Of a stretch of DNA of 64,000 bases, positions 16,187 to 25,101 are shown piece after piece. Position numbers and translations under genes: made by a program. The DNA is from Dulcicalothrix desertica PCC 7102. Its GTDB lineage: Bacteria; Cyanobacteriota; Cyanobacteriia; Cyanobacteriales; Nostocaceae. Location of the stretch: NCBI RefSeq assembly GCF_003991905.1, contig NZ_RSCL01000015.1:188001-252000 (forward strand), read 5' to 3'. The notes below the pieces were generated by a model. That model was not told the origin of the DNA and did no database searches. It saw only the letters and a program-made list of their open reading frames with translations. Numbering within the stretch: position 1 is the stretch's first letter; every line of letters begins with the position of its first letter.

Positions 16187-19100
16187 AAATCGCCTGCTGT
16201 TAATTCCATAATTTTATCGAAGTGAAAATTGTCAACTAGTTCCCGTAGTGCCGAAGTTAAGTTGGCATATTTTGCTGGAATTTGTTGCAACAGTTGTAAA
16301 ATACTTTCATCACTACATTCACAAGCAGCGATATAAATTGCTTTTCGCCATTGAGGTGGCATTACCTCCAAGTCAAGCATAGTTAATTTAACTATTGGCG
16401 CCGCCTTATTGAGGGTTATATTATGGCTTTGCTCGACGACATACACGACTCCTAAATGTTTGGCTAGTTTGTCAAAAATTTCCTCAGCTTGAAATGGTTT
16501 GCTTTGGAAGTCGTCGCACCCTGCCGAAAATACTATTGCTTTTTCTTCTTCGAGAGCGCTTGCAGTTAATGCAATAATTTTGGTATTCTGTCCTTGAGTT
16601 GAAGCTTTGATTTGTCGTGTTGCCTGGTAGCCATCTATTAAAGGCATTTGCATATCCATAAAGATTAAATGTGGTTTCCACTTACGCCAAAGCTCTAAAC
16701 CATGTTGACCATTTTTAGCTTCTCTGACCACAAAACCTAACGGTGTTAATAGCTGTGTTAGTAAGTGACGATGTTCCCATGAGTCTTCGACTATTAATAT
16801 CTTGTAAATTTGTTGCCCTGGCGCCAGTCTTTTTTTTTCACTATCTGTAATCTTATTAGCTTTAACTTCATTTTGTACTTCAATCGGTAAGAAAAAGGAG
16901 AATACACTGCCTTGATTAATAACGCTTTGAACTTTAATTTCACCACCCATCAATTGCACAAAACTACGGCAAACGGATAAACCTAACCCCGTTCCTTGCT
17001 GAATTTTTGCATTAGAAGATTGCATGAAAGCTTCAAATAAATTATCTATTTCTTCGGCAGCAATACCCACACCTGTATCACTCACATCAAAGCTTAATTT
17101 ACCATTCTCATATATTACATGTAAATGTATAGAACCTTTTGAGGTAAACTTAATAGCATTACTGAGCAAGTTAAGTAATACTTGCCGTAGCTTCCTTTCA
17201 TCAGCAGTAATAAATTCAGGTACACTTTGCGCGCATGTAAAAATAAGAGTCAAATGTTTGGCAACAGCAAGTTGAGCCATACTCTCTTCTAACTCATTCA
17301 GCACACTATATAAATCAAAAACAGTATCGTTGAGCTTAACTTTACCCGCTTCAATTTTAGACATTTCTAAAACATCGTTAATTAAACCAAGTAAATGCTG
17401 TCCGTTACGGTTTATGATATCAAGATATTTATTTTGCGTTTTTGTACAAGTCTCGCGCTGCAAAACTTGAGTAAAACCTATAATGCTATTAAGGGGAGTT
17501 CTTAACTCATGACTCATGCGAGCAAGAAATTCGCTTTTCGCACGGTTGGCAGTTTCTGCATTTAATAAAGCTTGCTGTAACTTAGCTTCTGCTTTTTTAC
17601 GGTCGCTAATATCTGTTAGTGAACCAACAACTCGCACTGCTCGACCAGTTTCATCCCACAAAGCTTGCCCACGCGATAATACCCATTTATAGTCATGGTT
17701 TTTGCAGCGCATCCGGTATTCAGCGACATAATACGGTATTTGATGGTTTAAATGAGCCTCAAATTGCTGCATCATTGCTTCAACATCTTCAGGATGAACC
17801 AATTTCGTCCATTCTTCAAACGAACTCAGTTTTTTGTCCTCGTACCCTAACATTTCCCAACAGCGATGTGATATGAGACTTTTGTTTGTTTTTAAGTCGT
17901 AGTCCCATATTCCATCATTATTACCACGCAATGCTAACTGCCAACGCTCTTCACTCTCACGTAAAGCTGCTTGTGCTATTTTATGTTCGGTTACATCTGT
18001 TGCGGTTCCTAAAATTTCTTTAATTTTACCATCAGAAGTGCGAGAAAATACTGTATCGCGACTCAACAACCAACGCCATTCACCATTTTTATGCTTTATA
18101 CGATACTCAAATTCAACAACTTCACCATCCCTGGCATTTGTCAGATATTGACAATGGTCGGCAAATTTAATTAAATCATCAGGATGCATTAACCTTGGGA
18201 AAAAGCTGTTACCCATTGCTTGAACTTGGTAGGGTCGATATCCCAAAAATGTAAAGATCTTGTTATTAACGTATATATTGCGTGCATCAGCTAAATCATA
18301 AACGTATAAAACGCTCGGATTTGCTTGAATTATCGCCTCTAAAAAACGTTGATTGTCAGCAAGTGCCATCTCTGTTTGCTTACTCAATCCAATATCCTTT
18401 ATAACACCAACTATATATTGCGGCTTTTCATCAATATCACGCACTAGCGATAAATCTATCCTCGTCCATTTTACTTGATTACTTCTAGCAAGTAAACAAA
18501 TTTCAAATGAAACGCTTTTTGTTACGCATTGCAGAAGTTTATTTATAGATACTTCGTATATATTTAAGTATTCTGGTAATATAATGTGCTGTAAGCTTTT
18601 TTCCAATAATTCTGACTCGTCAAACCCCAAAATGTTGCAAAAATGCTGATTGACTTGCAGTAACTTTCCTGACAATGTAATTTGCGTAATTCCTACAGAC
18701 GCCTGTTCGACAATCGAACGATATCTATTCTCACTTTCACGTAATTGTATTTCAACTTGTTTGCGCTTATCGATTTCGTTTTGCAATTGTTTATTTAATT
18801 GTTTTACTTCTAATGTTTTTGCATCAGCAAAATCCTGTAAAGATTCAAAAGTTTGCCAAAGCTCAACTGGATTGATTGCTTCTATTATTCGAGTTTGAGT
18901 TATAATTCCCAACTTTTCTGTATTATTCCATACAACTAGGCGCCGTAATCGATGAGTCTGCATCAAATAATGTGCCGTCCACATCGAATCATCTGGTTTA
19001 ATGTGAAACAGCGGTTGACTCATGACTTGGTTGGTAGGAATATTCGCTAAATCTAGACCCAAATTACAAAACTGTACAATATCACGTTCAGTAATAATAC

Positions 19101-19677
19101 CAATAGGTAATTTTAAAGTCTCATCTTGTGACGTTTCTACTATTACCACGCAGCTAACACGTCTAGATGCCATTACTTGAGTCAAATGTAACAACGAACA
19201 ATTCGGGGAAGCACTGATAACATCGGTTGACATTACCTCAGATACCTGTCTATGTTTCAACAAGTCAGCAGGTTTCAGAGTATCGCGAATACTCTCATAT
19301 GTAATCATTCCCACTATGTCATAATTCGCTGACACTATCGGCAAATGACGAATACGATTTTGACGAAGCAGCCCAATTACCGTAAAAATATCTTTAATTT
19401 CATCTTCTTTAACCGTCAAAAGTTCAGATGTCATAATCTCTGACACATAGGTATTATTGAAAACAACACCTCTTGCTGCTGCTTTGACAATATCTCGCTC
19501 AGTAACAATACCCGTTATATTAGAATTATTATCAAAATCTTGCGTTAAAGCATAACTACATCGTTGCTGACTCATTAAAGCGACAGCATCTATTAGCAAC
19601 ATATCCGCTGATATAATCAACGGGTCGCGGTTGATTGCCAAATTAACATCAGGACTAGACATCAGGGCTTGATACAA
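16183..19677 (-). CDS. CBS-PAS hybrid sensor histidine kinase
   Basis: 1164 residues, no membrane helices. Order: four CBS motifs forming two Bateman modules (about 10-130 and 140-270; GIVTERDIV repeated), a coiled coil, three PAS domains (about 310-430, 440-560, 570-695), HisKA with the phospho-acceptor His in ARMSHELRTPLNSI near 723, HATPase (TGLGLSVCRSF), a receiver domain (LIFMDMQMPLIDGY, Asp near 1007) and a C-terminal helical tail. CBS pairs usually bind adenine nucleotides, so this kinase may couple energy charge to redox or light input through PAS. The domain order is clear; the signal is inference. The gene stands alone between the CHAT-PBP gene and msrA. Confidence 0.9.
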   Translation of the reverse strand: MYQALMSSPDVNLAINRDPLIISADMLLIDAVALMSQQRCSYALTQDFDNNSNITGIVTERDIVKAAARGVVFNNTYVSEIMTSELLTVKEDEIKDIFTVIGLLRQNRIRHLPIVSANYDIVGMITYESIRDTLKPADLLKHRQVSEVMSTDVISASPNCSLLHLTQVMASRRVSCVVIVETSQDETLKLPIGIITERDIVQFCNLGLDLANIPTNQVMSQPLFHIKPDDSMWTAHYLMQTHRLRRLVVWNNTEKLGIITQTRIIEAINPVELWQTFESLQDFADAKTLEVKQLNKQLQNEIDKRKQVEIQLRESENRYRSIVEQASVGITQITLSGKLLQVNQHFCNILGFDESELLEKSLQHIILPEYLNIYEVSINKLLQCVTKSVSFEICLLARSNQVKWTRIDLSLVRDIDEKPQYIVGVIKDIGLSKQTEMALADNQRFLEAIIQANPSVLYVYDLADARNIYVNNKIFTFLGYRPYQVQAMGNSFFPRLMHPDDLIKFADHCQYLTNARDGEVVEFEYRIKHKNGEWRWLLSRDTVFSRTSDGKIKEILGTATDVTEHKIAQAALRESEERWQLALRGNNDGIWDYDLKTNKSLISHRCWEMLGYEDKKLSSFEEWTKLVHPEDVEAMMQQFEAHLNHQIPYYVAEYRMRCKNHDYKWVLSRGQALWDETGRAVRVVGSLTDISDRKKAEAKLQQALLNAETANRAKSEFLARMSHELRTPLNSIIGFTQVLQRETCTKTQNKYLDIINRNGQHLLGLINDVLEMSKIEAGKVKLNDTVFDLYSVLNELEESMAQLAVAKHLTLIFTCAQSVPEFITADERKLRQVLLNLLSNAIKFTSKGSIHLHVIYENGKLSFDVSDTGVGIAAEEIDNLFEAFMQSSNAKIQQGTGLGLSVCRSFVQLMGGEIKVQSVINQGSVFSFFLPIEVQNEVKANKITDSEKKRLAPGQQIYKILIVEDSWEHRHLLTQLLTPLGFVVREAKNGQHGLELWRKWKPHLIFMDMQMPLIDGYQATRQIKASTQGQNTKIIALTASALEEEKAIVFSAGCDDFQSKPFQAEEIFDKLAKHLGVVYVVEQSHNITLNKAAPIVKLTMLDLEVMPPQWRKAIYIAACECSDESILQLLQQIPAKYANLTSALRELVDNFHFDKIMELTAGDL

Positions 19678-19947
19678 CTTTATCTATTAATCTTATCTAT
19701 CAATAAAGAAACCAGCTTTCTTAGATTAAAACTAATGCACCATGTAATAAATATATCTTAGCTTGTCAATAATTCTACTATGAAAAAAAAGTCGAAAATC
19801 ATATAAGATATATAGTTTTTATAAAGCATAGGAGTGAAAACCGATATCGAAGTGGGATGGCATTACTATGAGCAAAAATAGATATATGTGTCAAAATGTT
19901 AAATAAAGTAACAATATAAACAGATATAGTAACCGAGGGTAGCAAAA

Positions 19948-20601
19948 ATGATTTTTGGATTTGGTAAGAAAAATGCCATGCCTAAGCCAGAGGAAGCATT
20001 GCCAGGACGCACTCAGCAGATGCCTGTACCAGCTACTCACTTTGTAAATGGTAATCCTTTAAAACCTCCGTTTCCTGAAGGAATGGAAACAGCGATGTTT
20101 GGGATGGGTTGCTTTTGGGGCGCCGAGCGCAAGTTTTGGCAGTTGAAAGGAGTGTATAGTACAAGTGTAGGATATGCTGCTGGTTATACCCCAAACCCTA
20201 CGTATAAAGAAGTATGTTCAGGAATGACGGGTCATAACGAAGTAGTGTTTGTTGTATACGACCCAAAAGAGATAAGTTACAGCGAATTACTCAAAACATT
20301 TTGGGAAAGTCACAACCCAACGCAAGGAATGCGTCAAGGTAATGACTCTGGTACTCAATATCGTTCGGGAATATATACATACTCCCCAGAACAGAAAAAA
20401 CTTGCCGAAGAATCACGCTCTAGCTATCAACAAGCATTAACCAAAGCTGGTTACGGTGAAATTACCACCGAAATTTTAGAGGTGCCAGAATATTACTATG
20501 CTGAAGACTATCACCAACAGTATCTAGCAAAGAACCCTGGTGGATATTGCGGCTTAGGTGGAACAAATGTTTCATGTCCTATAGGTGTAGCACAAGCTTA
20601 A
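19948..20601 (+). CDS. msrA: Peptide-methionine (S)-S-oxide reductase MsrA
   Basis: 217 residues. The catalytic motif GCFWGAE gives the active Cys near residue 55. The flanking blocks [28 protein letters not shown] and the [19 protein letters not shown] region are typical of MsrA. C-terminal Cys residues (GYCGLGG and VSCPIG) could act in regeneration. The enzyme reduces methionine-S-sulfoxide in proteins with thioredoxin, and here it would be cytoplasmic. The N-terminal 45 residues are an extension usual in cyanobacterial copies. Confidence 0.95.
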   Translation: MIFGFGKKNAMPKPEEALPGRTQQMPVPATHFVNGNPLKPPFPEGMETAMFGMGCFWGAERKFWQLKGVYSTSVGYAAGYTPNPTYKEVCSGMTGHNEVVFVVYDPKEISYSELLKTFWESHNPTQGMRQGNDSGTQYRSGIYTYSPEQKKLAEESRSSYQQALTKAGYGEITTEILEVPEYYYAEDYHQQYLAKNPGGYCGLGGTNVSCPIGVAQA

Positions 20602-20606
20602 TTTGC

Positions 20607-20832
20607 AACGGATGATGAACGGATGTAACGGATAAGTTGTTCGTGACAAATAAAGTTTATACTCAAAACGGGTGAGAAATTTACTTTTAAATAAACGTCA
20701 AAATCTTTCAGATGCTACCCTACGGGAAAAGCTCCGCTTTACGTTCGCGACTCATGGTAGAAGTTCACATGTTACCCGTTTCGAGTTTAGTTACTTAAAT
20801 AACCTATCCGTTACATCCGTTATATCCGTTGC
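20607..20832. repeat. Nonamer repeats in inverted orientation plus CCCTACGGGAAAA repeat
   Basis: Direct nonamers (AACGGATGTAACGGAT) at 20607-20635 face inverted copies (ATCCGTTACATCCGTTATAT) at 20806-20832. Between them, at 20716-20757, is a second dispersed repeat starting ACCCTACGGGAAAAGCTCCG, related to segments at 625-655 and 24962-25005. The inverted copies lie inside the 3' end of the P450 gene. Confidence 0.75.
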
Positions 20833-22167
20833 CAGCATTTTCATTCCTGGTGGAGTAGCGACAGTCAAACCGCGACGTGTTGGTTTGACTGGACGTTTAT
20901 TTAGAAGGGAAAGTTTATATTTAGATAAAACTGTGGCTAAAACAATTTTCATTTCATGCATTGCAAAAGCTGAACCAATACAGCGACGACTACCACCACC
21001 AAAGGGTATAAATTCGTAGGCAGAATACTGTCTGTTCAAAAATCGTTCAGGTTTAAATTTATTTGGCTCTGGATAAGTTTCTTCGCGATGATGAGCCATA
21101 TAAATACCAGGTGCAATCCAAATTCCTTCTGGTAATTTATAACCCATAATTTCTATAGGTTTTACAACTTTTCGGAAAACACCAGTTAACAAGATTGGGT
21201 AAATTCGCAAAGATTCTTGGCATACTGCTGTTAAATAAGGTAGTTTACTAATTGCTATTGTGTCATCAATACTATTTAAAGTACTAAGTTCATGTAATAA
21301 TTTGGCGCGCGTTTCTGATTGTATATCAAGCCAATAAAACGCCCATGTTAACGCTGATGCAGTCGTTTCATGTCCAGCTAGCATAAGTGTCATGAGTTGG
21401 TCGCGTAGTTCAATATCAGACATTGGTTGACCGTCGTCGTATCGTGCGGACATCATCAAGCTTAAAATATCTTGTCGCTCTTTTGAGGTTTCAGTTTTGC
21501 GCTCTTGTATTAAAGCGTAAACTAATTCATCAATTTTTTCAATTTCGCGTCTCATCCATCCCCACGGACTTAAGGCGCCAAAATCTTTTTGTAGAAACCC
21601 GAAGAACAACGAACTCGACATTAAAGGGGAACCCATAAAATCGAGAAGTGAACTTAATCTTCGTTGTATTTCTGTTAATACATTTCCTTCATCTAATCCA
21701 AATACAACTCTTAAAATTACTCGTAAAGAAATTTCTTGCATCGACGAACGAATATTAAAAGGTGTGCCAACTTCCCAAGAGTCCATGACAGAAAGTGTAA
21801 TTTCACGAATTGTATCTCCATACGCGCGCATTCTATCACCATGAAAAGGAGGTGTTAAAAGTTGACGTTGTTCCAAGTGACGCTCACCATCCAAAAGTAG
21901 TAAAGAATTGGCGCCGACTAAAAACCTTAAAAATCGATTCCCGTTACCCGCTTCAAAATAACTTGCATCAGCGGTATAAATTTGTTGTAAAGCTTGAGGA
22001 TGACTAAAGTAAACTATGTGATTTCCGCTCTTATTACGTAGAGTTAAAGTATCACCATATGCTTTAGCATAGTCTTCCATGTACTTAACAGGCTGGAAAA
22101 CTAACTTCATCATACGCAGCAACGGCGCCGTAGAAGGGCCATCAGGTAAATTATATGTAACGACCAT
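20791..22167 (-). CDS. Cytochrome P450
   Basis: 458 residues. The I-helix oxygen-binding motif is AGHETTASALTW, the ExxR is in QESLRIYP, and the heme-binding loop is FGGGSRRCIGSAFA with the ligand Cys near residue 396. There is no N-terminal membrane anchor, as usual for bacterial P450s; the general look is that of the CYP110 group common in Nostocales, which oxidises fatty acids or terpenes. The substrate cannot be told. The last residues (ATDITDVTD) are translated from an inverted copy of the dispersed nonamer repeat, so the C-terminus is probably longer than the ancestral one. Confidence 0.93.
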   Translation of the reverse strand: MVVTYNLPDGPSTAPLLRMMKLVFQPVKYMEDYAKAYGDTLTLRNKSGNHIVYFSHPQALQQIYTADASYFEAGNGNRFLRFLVGANSLLLLDGERHLEQRQLLTPPFHGDRMRAYGDTIREITLSVMDSWEVGTPFNIRSSMQEISLRVILRVVFGLDEGNVLTEIQRRLSSLLDFMGSPLMSSSLFFGFLQKDFGALSPWGWMRREIEKIDELVYALIQERKTETSKERQDILSLMMSARYDDGQPMSDIELRDQLMTLMLAGHETTASALTWAFYWLDIQSETRAKLLHELSTLNSIDDTIAISKLPYLTAVCQESLRIYPILLTGVFRKVVKPIEIMGYKLPEGIWIAPGIYMAHHREETYPEPNKFKPERFLNRQYSAYEFIPFGGGSRRCIGSAFAMHEMKIVLATVLSKYKLSLLNKRPVKPTRRGLTVATPPGMKMLATDITDVTDRLFK

Positions 22168-22214
22168 AATTACAACTCAAGGTTCACGCACTCCTTAATC
22201 ATATCGTGGCGCCT

Positions 22215-22280
22215 AGAAACCGGGTTTCGTATGCAAAATCTTCGTTTTGATTACGATATCGAAAAAGAAACCCGGTTTCT
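22215..22280. repeat. Composite AGAAACCCGGTTTCT palindrome pair
   Basis: Palindromes at 22215-22229 and 22266-22280 with spacer ATGCAAAATCTTC..., the same unit as at 5811 and 53292. The ParA frame is open through this element, but the element is repeat DNA and not likely to be translated. Confidence 0.85.
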
Positions 22281-22314
22281 TGTATATTTAATGTTAGTCA
22301 GCACAGAAGTGAGT

Positions 22315-22953
22315 ATGGGCGTGCCGAAAATCATCGCGGTTGTAAATGGTAAAGGCGGAGTCGGTAAAACTACTACCGCAATTAATCTGGCGGCAACTTT
22401 TTCTCGTAACCATACAGTGCTTCTTGTGGATGCTGATATTCAGGGTTCAGCAAGTTGGTGGTTTGGACGCAGCCAGAAAGGAATGGGGTTTGACCTATCC
22501 CAAGACACAAATTCAAAACTTTTAGGTCATTTACGTTCTATTAAAGGTTACGATTTAGTAATAGTAGATACACCTCCAGCGCTACAGTCAGAAGCTTTGG
22601 CGGCAGTTGTGGATGTTGCCGATTATTTGGTTTTACCTACACCTCCGGCGCCAATGGACTTAGCTGTTCTTGTTGATACAGTAAAAACAGCAGTGACTCC
22701 TGCGCGAAAGCCATATAGAGTCTTGCTTACCAAAGTAGATACACGAAGTTTAGGAGAAGCACTGGAAGCACAAAACACTTTATTGCAATTAGGTATACCC
22801 GCTTGTAATGCGTTTGTTCGTATTTATAAAGCTCATGAACGTGCTGCACTCGAAGGTGTAGCAATTACAGAATGGCGGGGAAAAAATGGACGCGAGGCAG
22901 AATCAGACTACCGTCGCGTCGCCGAAGAAATACAGCGCGACTGGAGAAAATAA
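22315..22953 (+). CDS. mcdA: ParA-type ATPase, probable carboxysome-positioning McdA
   Basis: 212 residues from ATG 22315; the open frame upstream is repeat DNA. Deviant Walker A NGKGGVGKTTTAINLA near residues 9-25 retains the ParA signature lysine, with Walker A' VLLVDADIQGSAS and Walker B LVIVDTPPA. ParA proteins form dynamic gradients on the nucleoid that position cargo. The next gene overlaps the stop (TAATG) and encodes a coiled-coil, Gln-rich protein with a near-terminal Trp, and carboxysome genes ccmK3-ccmK4 lie 3.2 kb downstream. I infer a McdA of the type that keeps the classical Walker A. A plasmid-type or other ParA is the alternative. Confidence 0.65.
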   Translation: MGVPKIIAVVNGKGGVGKTTTAINLAATFSRNHTVLLVDADIQGSASWWFGRSQKGMGFDLSQDTNSKLLGHLRSIKGYDLVIVDTPPALQSEALAAVVDVADYLVLPTPPAPMDLAVLVDTVKTAVTPARKPYRVLLTKVDTRSLGEALEAQNTLLQLGIPACNAFVRIYKAHERAALEGVAITEWRGKNGREAESDYRRVAEEIQRDWRK

Positions 22954-23582
22954 TGGCTAGAAAAAGACTTGCTGACTTAGTACAAGAAGAAGCAAATAAA
23001 GATACTACTGATACTACAAAAGCATCTGTAATAGATGTGACTGCTACACCCGTAGAAGAATCATTAGAACAGGAAAGTGCAAACGAAGAAAATAATACAG
23101 AAGGAACTCATTTAAGCAAAGCCGACTTAGAAGTAACAATTCAAGAATTAAATGAATTGATAGCACAAGTTCATCAAAGCGAGGCTAATCTACAAAACCA
23201 AGTTGAGCAGTTACAATCTGCTTTATCTGAACAAAAACAATTGTCTGAATATTCAGAAAAAGCTTTAGCCGAACAAAAAACAAAAGCAGACCGTTCCGAA
23301 AAAGAGCTTAAAGAAGCCAAAAAAACTGCATTGCAGCTAGCAGAAGCAAATTCACAGCTATCAGCAGAAATTGAAGAACTCAAGCAAACTGTAGCTTTAT
23401 TAGAGCAACAAAGGCAACCTCAACAACAGCGTCCTCAAGTTAAAGAGAAACCACCTGCGATCACAAAGGCGCCAATATCTTACAGAAAATCATATGGAAC
23501 ACTCGAGAGGTTACAAGTTCAACCATCAGTAGAACAAACACATTCCTCTGATACTTCATCACCAATGTGGTTACTTGATTAG
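22953..23582 (+). CDS. mcdB: Coiled-coil protein, probable McdB adaptor
   Basis: 209 residues. Its ATG overlaps the ParA stop, so the pair is translationally coupled. Layout: short basic N-terminus (MARKRLADLVQEE), an acidic linker, a long coiled coil (about 57-155), a Gln/Pro-rich segment (QQRQPQQQRPQ) and a disordered tail ending PMWLLD with Trp206. As I recall, cyanobacterial McdB proteins share a charged N-terminus, Gln-rich coiled coil and an invariant Trp near the C-terminus, and link McdA to carboxysomes. The match is by architecture only; there is no recognised sequence domain. Confidence 0.6.
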   Translation: MARKRLADLVQEEANKDTTDTTKASVIDVTATPVEESLEQESANEENNTEGTHLSKADLEVTIQELNELIAQVHQSEANLQNQVEQLQSALSEQKQLSEYSEKALAEQKTKADRSEKELKEAKKTALQLAEANSQLSAEIEELKQTVALLEQQRQPQQQRPQVKEKPPAITKAPISYRKSYGTLERLQVQPSVEQTHSSDTSSPMWLLD

Positions 23583-23587
23583 TAGAA

Positions 23588-23846
23588 AGTGCTGAGTGCT
23601 GAGTATTGAGTGTTGAGTACTGATTTTTTGTACTGTTCTCAATTTATAAGAAAACACTGTATTTTATATTATAGACGTGAGGTTTTTAAATCAAAGCGCC
23701 TATTTATGCTGTTTCAGGCAAGTAATTTAACTTCTGTTCTCTGTAATCAAATTCAAACCAGTTACTTTGAACGAACACACGCACTAATTACTTAAAACTC
23801 AACACTCAGCACTCAATACTCAGCACTCAGCACTCAGCACTTTCCA
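23588..23846. repeat. Facing STRR heptamer arrays
   Basis: Heptamers GTGCTGA/GTATTGA run forward at 23588-23622, and the inverse (ACTCAGC, ACTCAAT) runs at 23797-23846. They enclose about 170 bases with no visible gene. The two arms could pair into a long stem. Confidence 0.8.
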
Positions 23847-23872
23847 CTTTCCACTTAATAGCTATAGCTCTC

Positions 23873-24784
23873 ATGTACAATTTTTTACCAATTGCCTACT
23901 TTGAAGATAATTTTATACCTTTTTCGGATGCAAAAATATCTATAGCCACCCATGCACTACATTATGGAACAGGGGCATTAGGAGGACTACGTGGAATTCC
24001 TGACCCGCAAGATTCGACACGAATATTGCTATTTAGACTCGACCGTCATTGTCAAAGATTGAGTACCAGCGCAAAATTTCTCCATTACGACATATCAGCC
24101 GAAAAAATTGAAGAAACTATTATTGAATTTATTAAGAAAAATCAACCATCAACATCATTTTATATCCGTCCTTTTGTATATACTGCTGATTTGGGAATAG
24201 CTCCACGACTGCATAGTATTAAAAAAGACTTTTTTGTTTATGGCTTAGAACTAGGTGAATATTCATCACCCACAGGCGTTACATGTCGAATTAGTTCATG
24301 GTATCGTCAAACAGACGTAAGTTTTCCATTGCGTGGAAAAATTAGCGCAGCTTATATTACTTCATCGCTGGCAAAAACCGAAGCTGTAGAATCTGGGTTT
24401 GACGAAGCAATTTTGATGAATTCCCAAGGCAAAGTTAGCGAAGCTTCGGGAATGAATATTTTTATCGTTAGAAATGGGCAAATATTTACACCTGGATTCG
24501 AGCAAGACATATTAGAGGGAATCACCCGTGATAGCGTTATGAAATTAGCTGGCGATTTAGGATTTAAGGTCATTGAAAGACCCATTGATAAATCGGAGCT
24601 ATTTATCGCTGATGAAGTCTTTTTGTGTGGTACTGCTGCTAAAGTTTTGCCTGTTCTCCAAATAGAAAACTTCAAGTTACCAGAAAGTAGACCGATAACA
24701 GAAAAATTGCGCGATAAATTTACGGCAATTACCGAAAATCGCGACCCTAAATATCAAGATTGGGTATTTCCTGTTTCTCTTTAA
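23873..24784 (+). CDS. ilvE: Branched-chain amino acid aminotransferase
   Basis: 303 residues, fold type IV PLP aminotransferase. Visible are HALHYGTGALGGLRG at the N-terminus, the PLP lysine in SSLAKTEAVESGFDEAI, the NIFIVRNGQIFTP block and EVFLCGTAAKV near the end. It carries out the last step in Leu, Ile and Val synthesis with glutamate as donor; cytoplasmic. Related D-amino-acid or aminodeoxychorismate enzymes share the fold, but the sequence favours the branched-chain type. The upstream gap is an STRR array. Confidence 0.88.
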   Translation: MYNFLPIAYFEDNFIPFSDAKISIATHALHYGTGALGGLRGIPDPQDSTRILLFRLDRHCQRLSTSAKFLHYDISAEKIEETIIEFIKKNQPSTSFYIRPFVYTADLGIAPRLHSIKKDFFVYGLELGEYSSPTGVTCRISSWYRQTDVSFPLRGKISAAYITSSLAKTEAVESGFDEAILMNSQGKVSEASGMNIFIVRNGQIFTPGFEQDILEGITRDSVMKLAGDLGFKVIERPIDKSELFIADEVFLCGTAAKVLPVLQIENFKLPESRPITEKLRDKFTAITENRDPKYQDWVFPVSL

Positions 24785-25101
24785 AATTTCACATTGTCAT
24801 GAGTCACCGTAGTGAAGCATCTAGCAAAATCTAAATGTCATGAGTCACCGTAGTGAAGCATCTAAATATTTAGTCGTAACTTTAGAGGTTGTTTGAAAAG
24901 TATCCTTTCGTGTCATGAGTCCCGCAGTGAAGCATCTCAGTATACGTATAAAATCTAGATTCTACCCTGCGGGAAAACTGCGTTTACGTTCCGCTGCGCT
25001 CCACTCAGAATGACAATTTATACCTGATTCGACTTTTCAAACATGCTCTTAGATTCTTCGCTACGCTCAGAATGACAATGGTATTTTTCAGAATGACAAC
25101 A
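24785..25101. repeat. Intergenic dispersed repeats, no gene seen
   Basis: Two full copies of TGTCATGAGTCACCGTAGTG plus AAGCATCT and one degenerate copy lie at 24797-24935. A copy of the CCCTGCGGGAAAA repeat follows, then three CAGAATGACAAT segments at 25005-25100. No reading frame or RNA gene is supported. Confidence 0.7.

Noticed and set aside
20672-21019. Forward 115-codon frame
   Set aside because: Overlaps repeat DNA and the antisense of the P450 heme-binding region.
22231-22314. Upstream extension of the ParA protein
   Set aside because: Encoded by the composite palindrome unit; the ParA family starts right before the Walker A strand.
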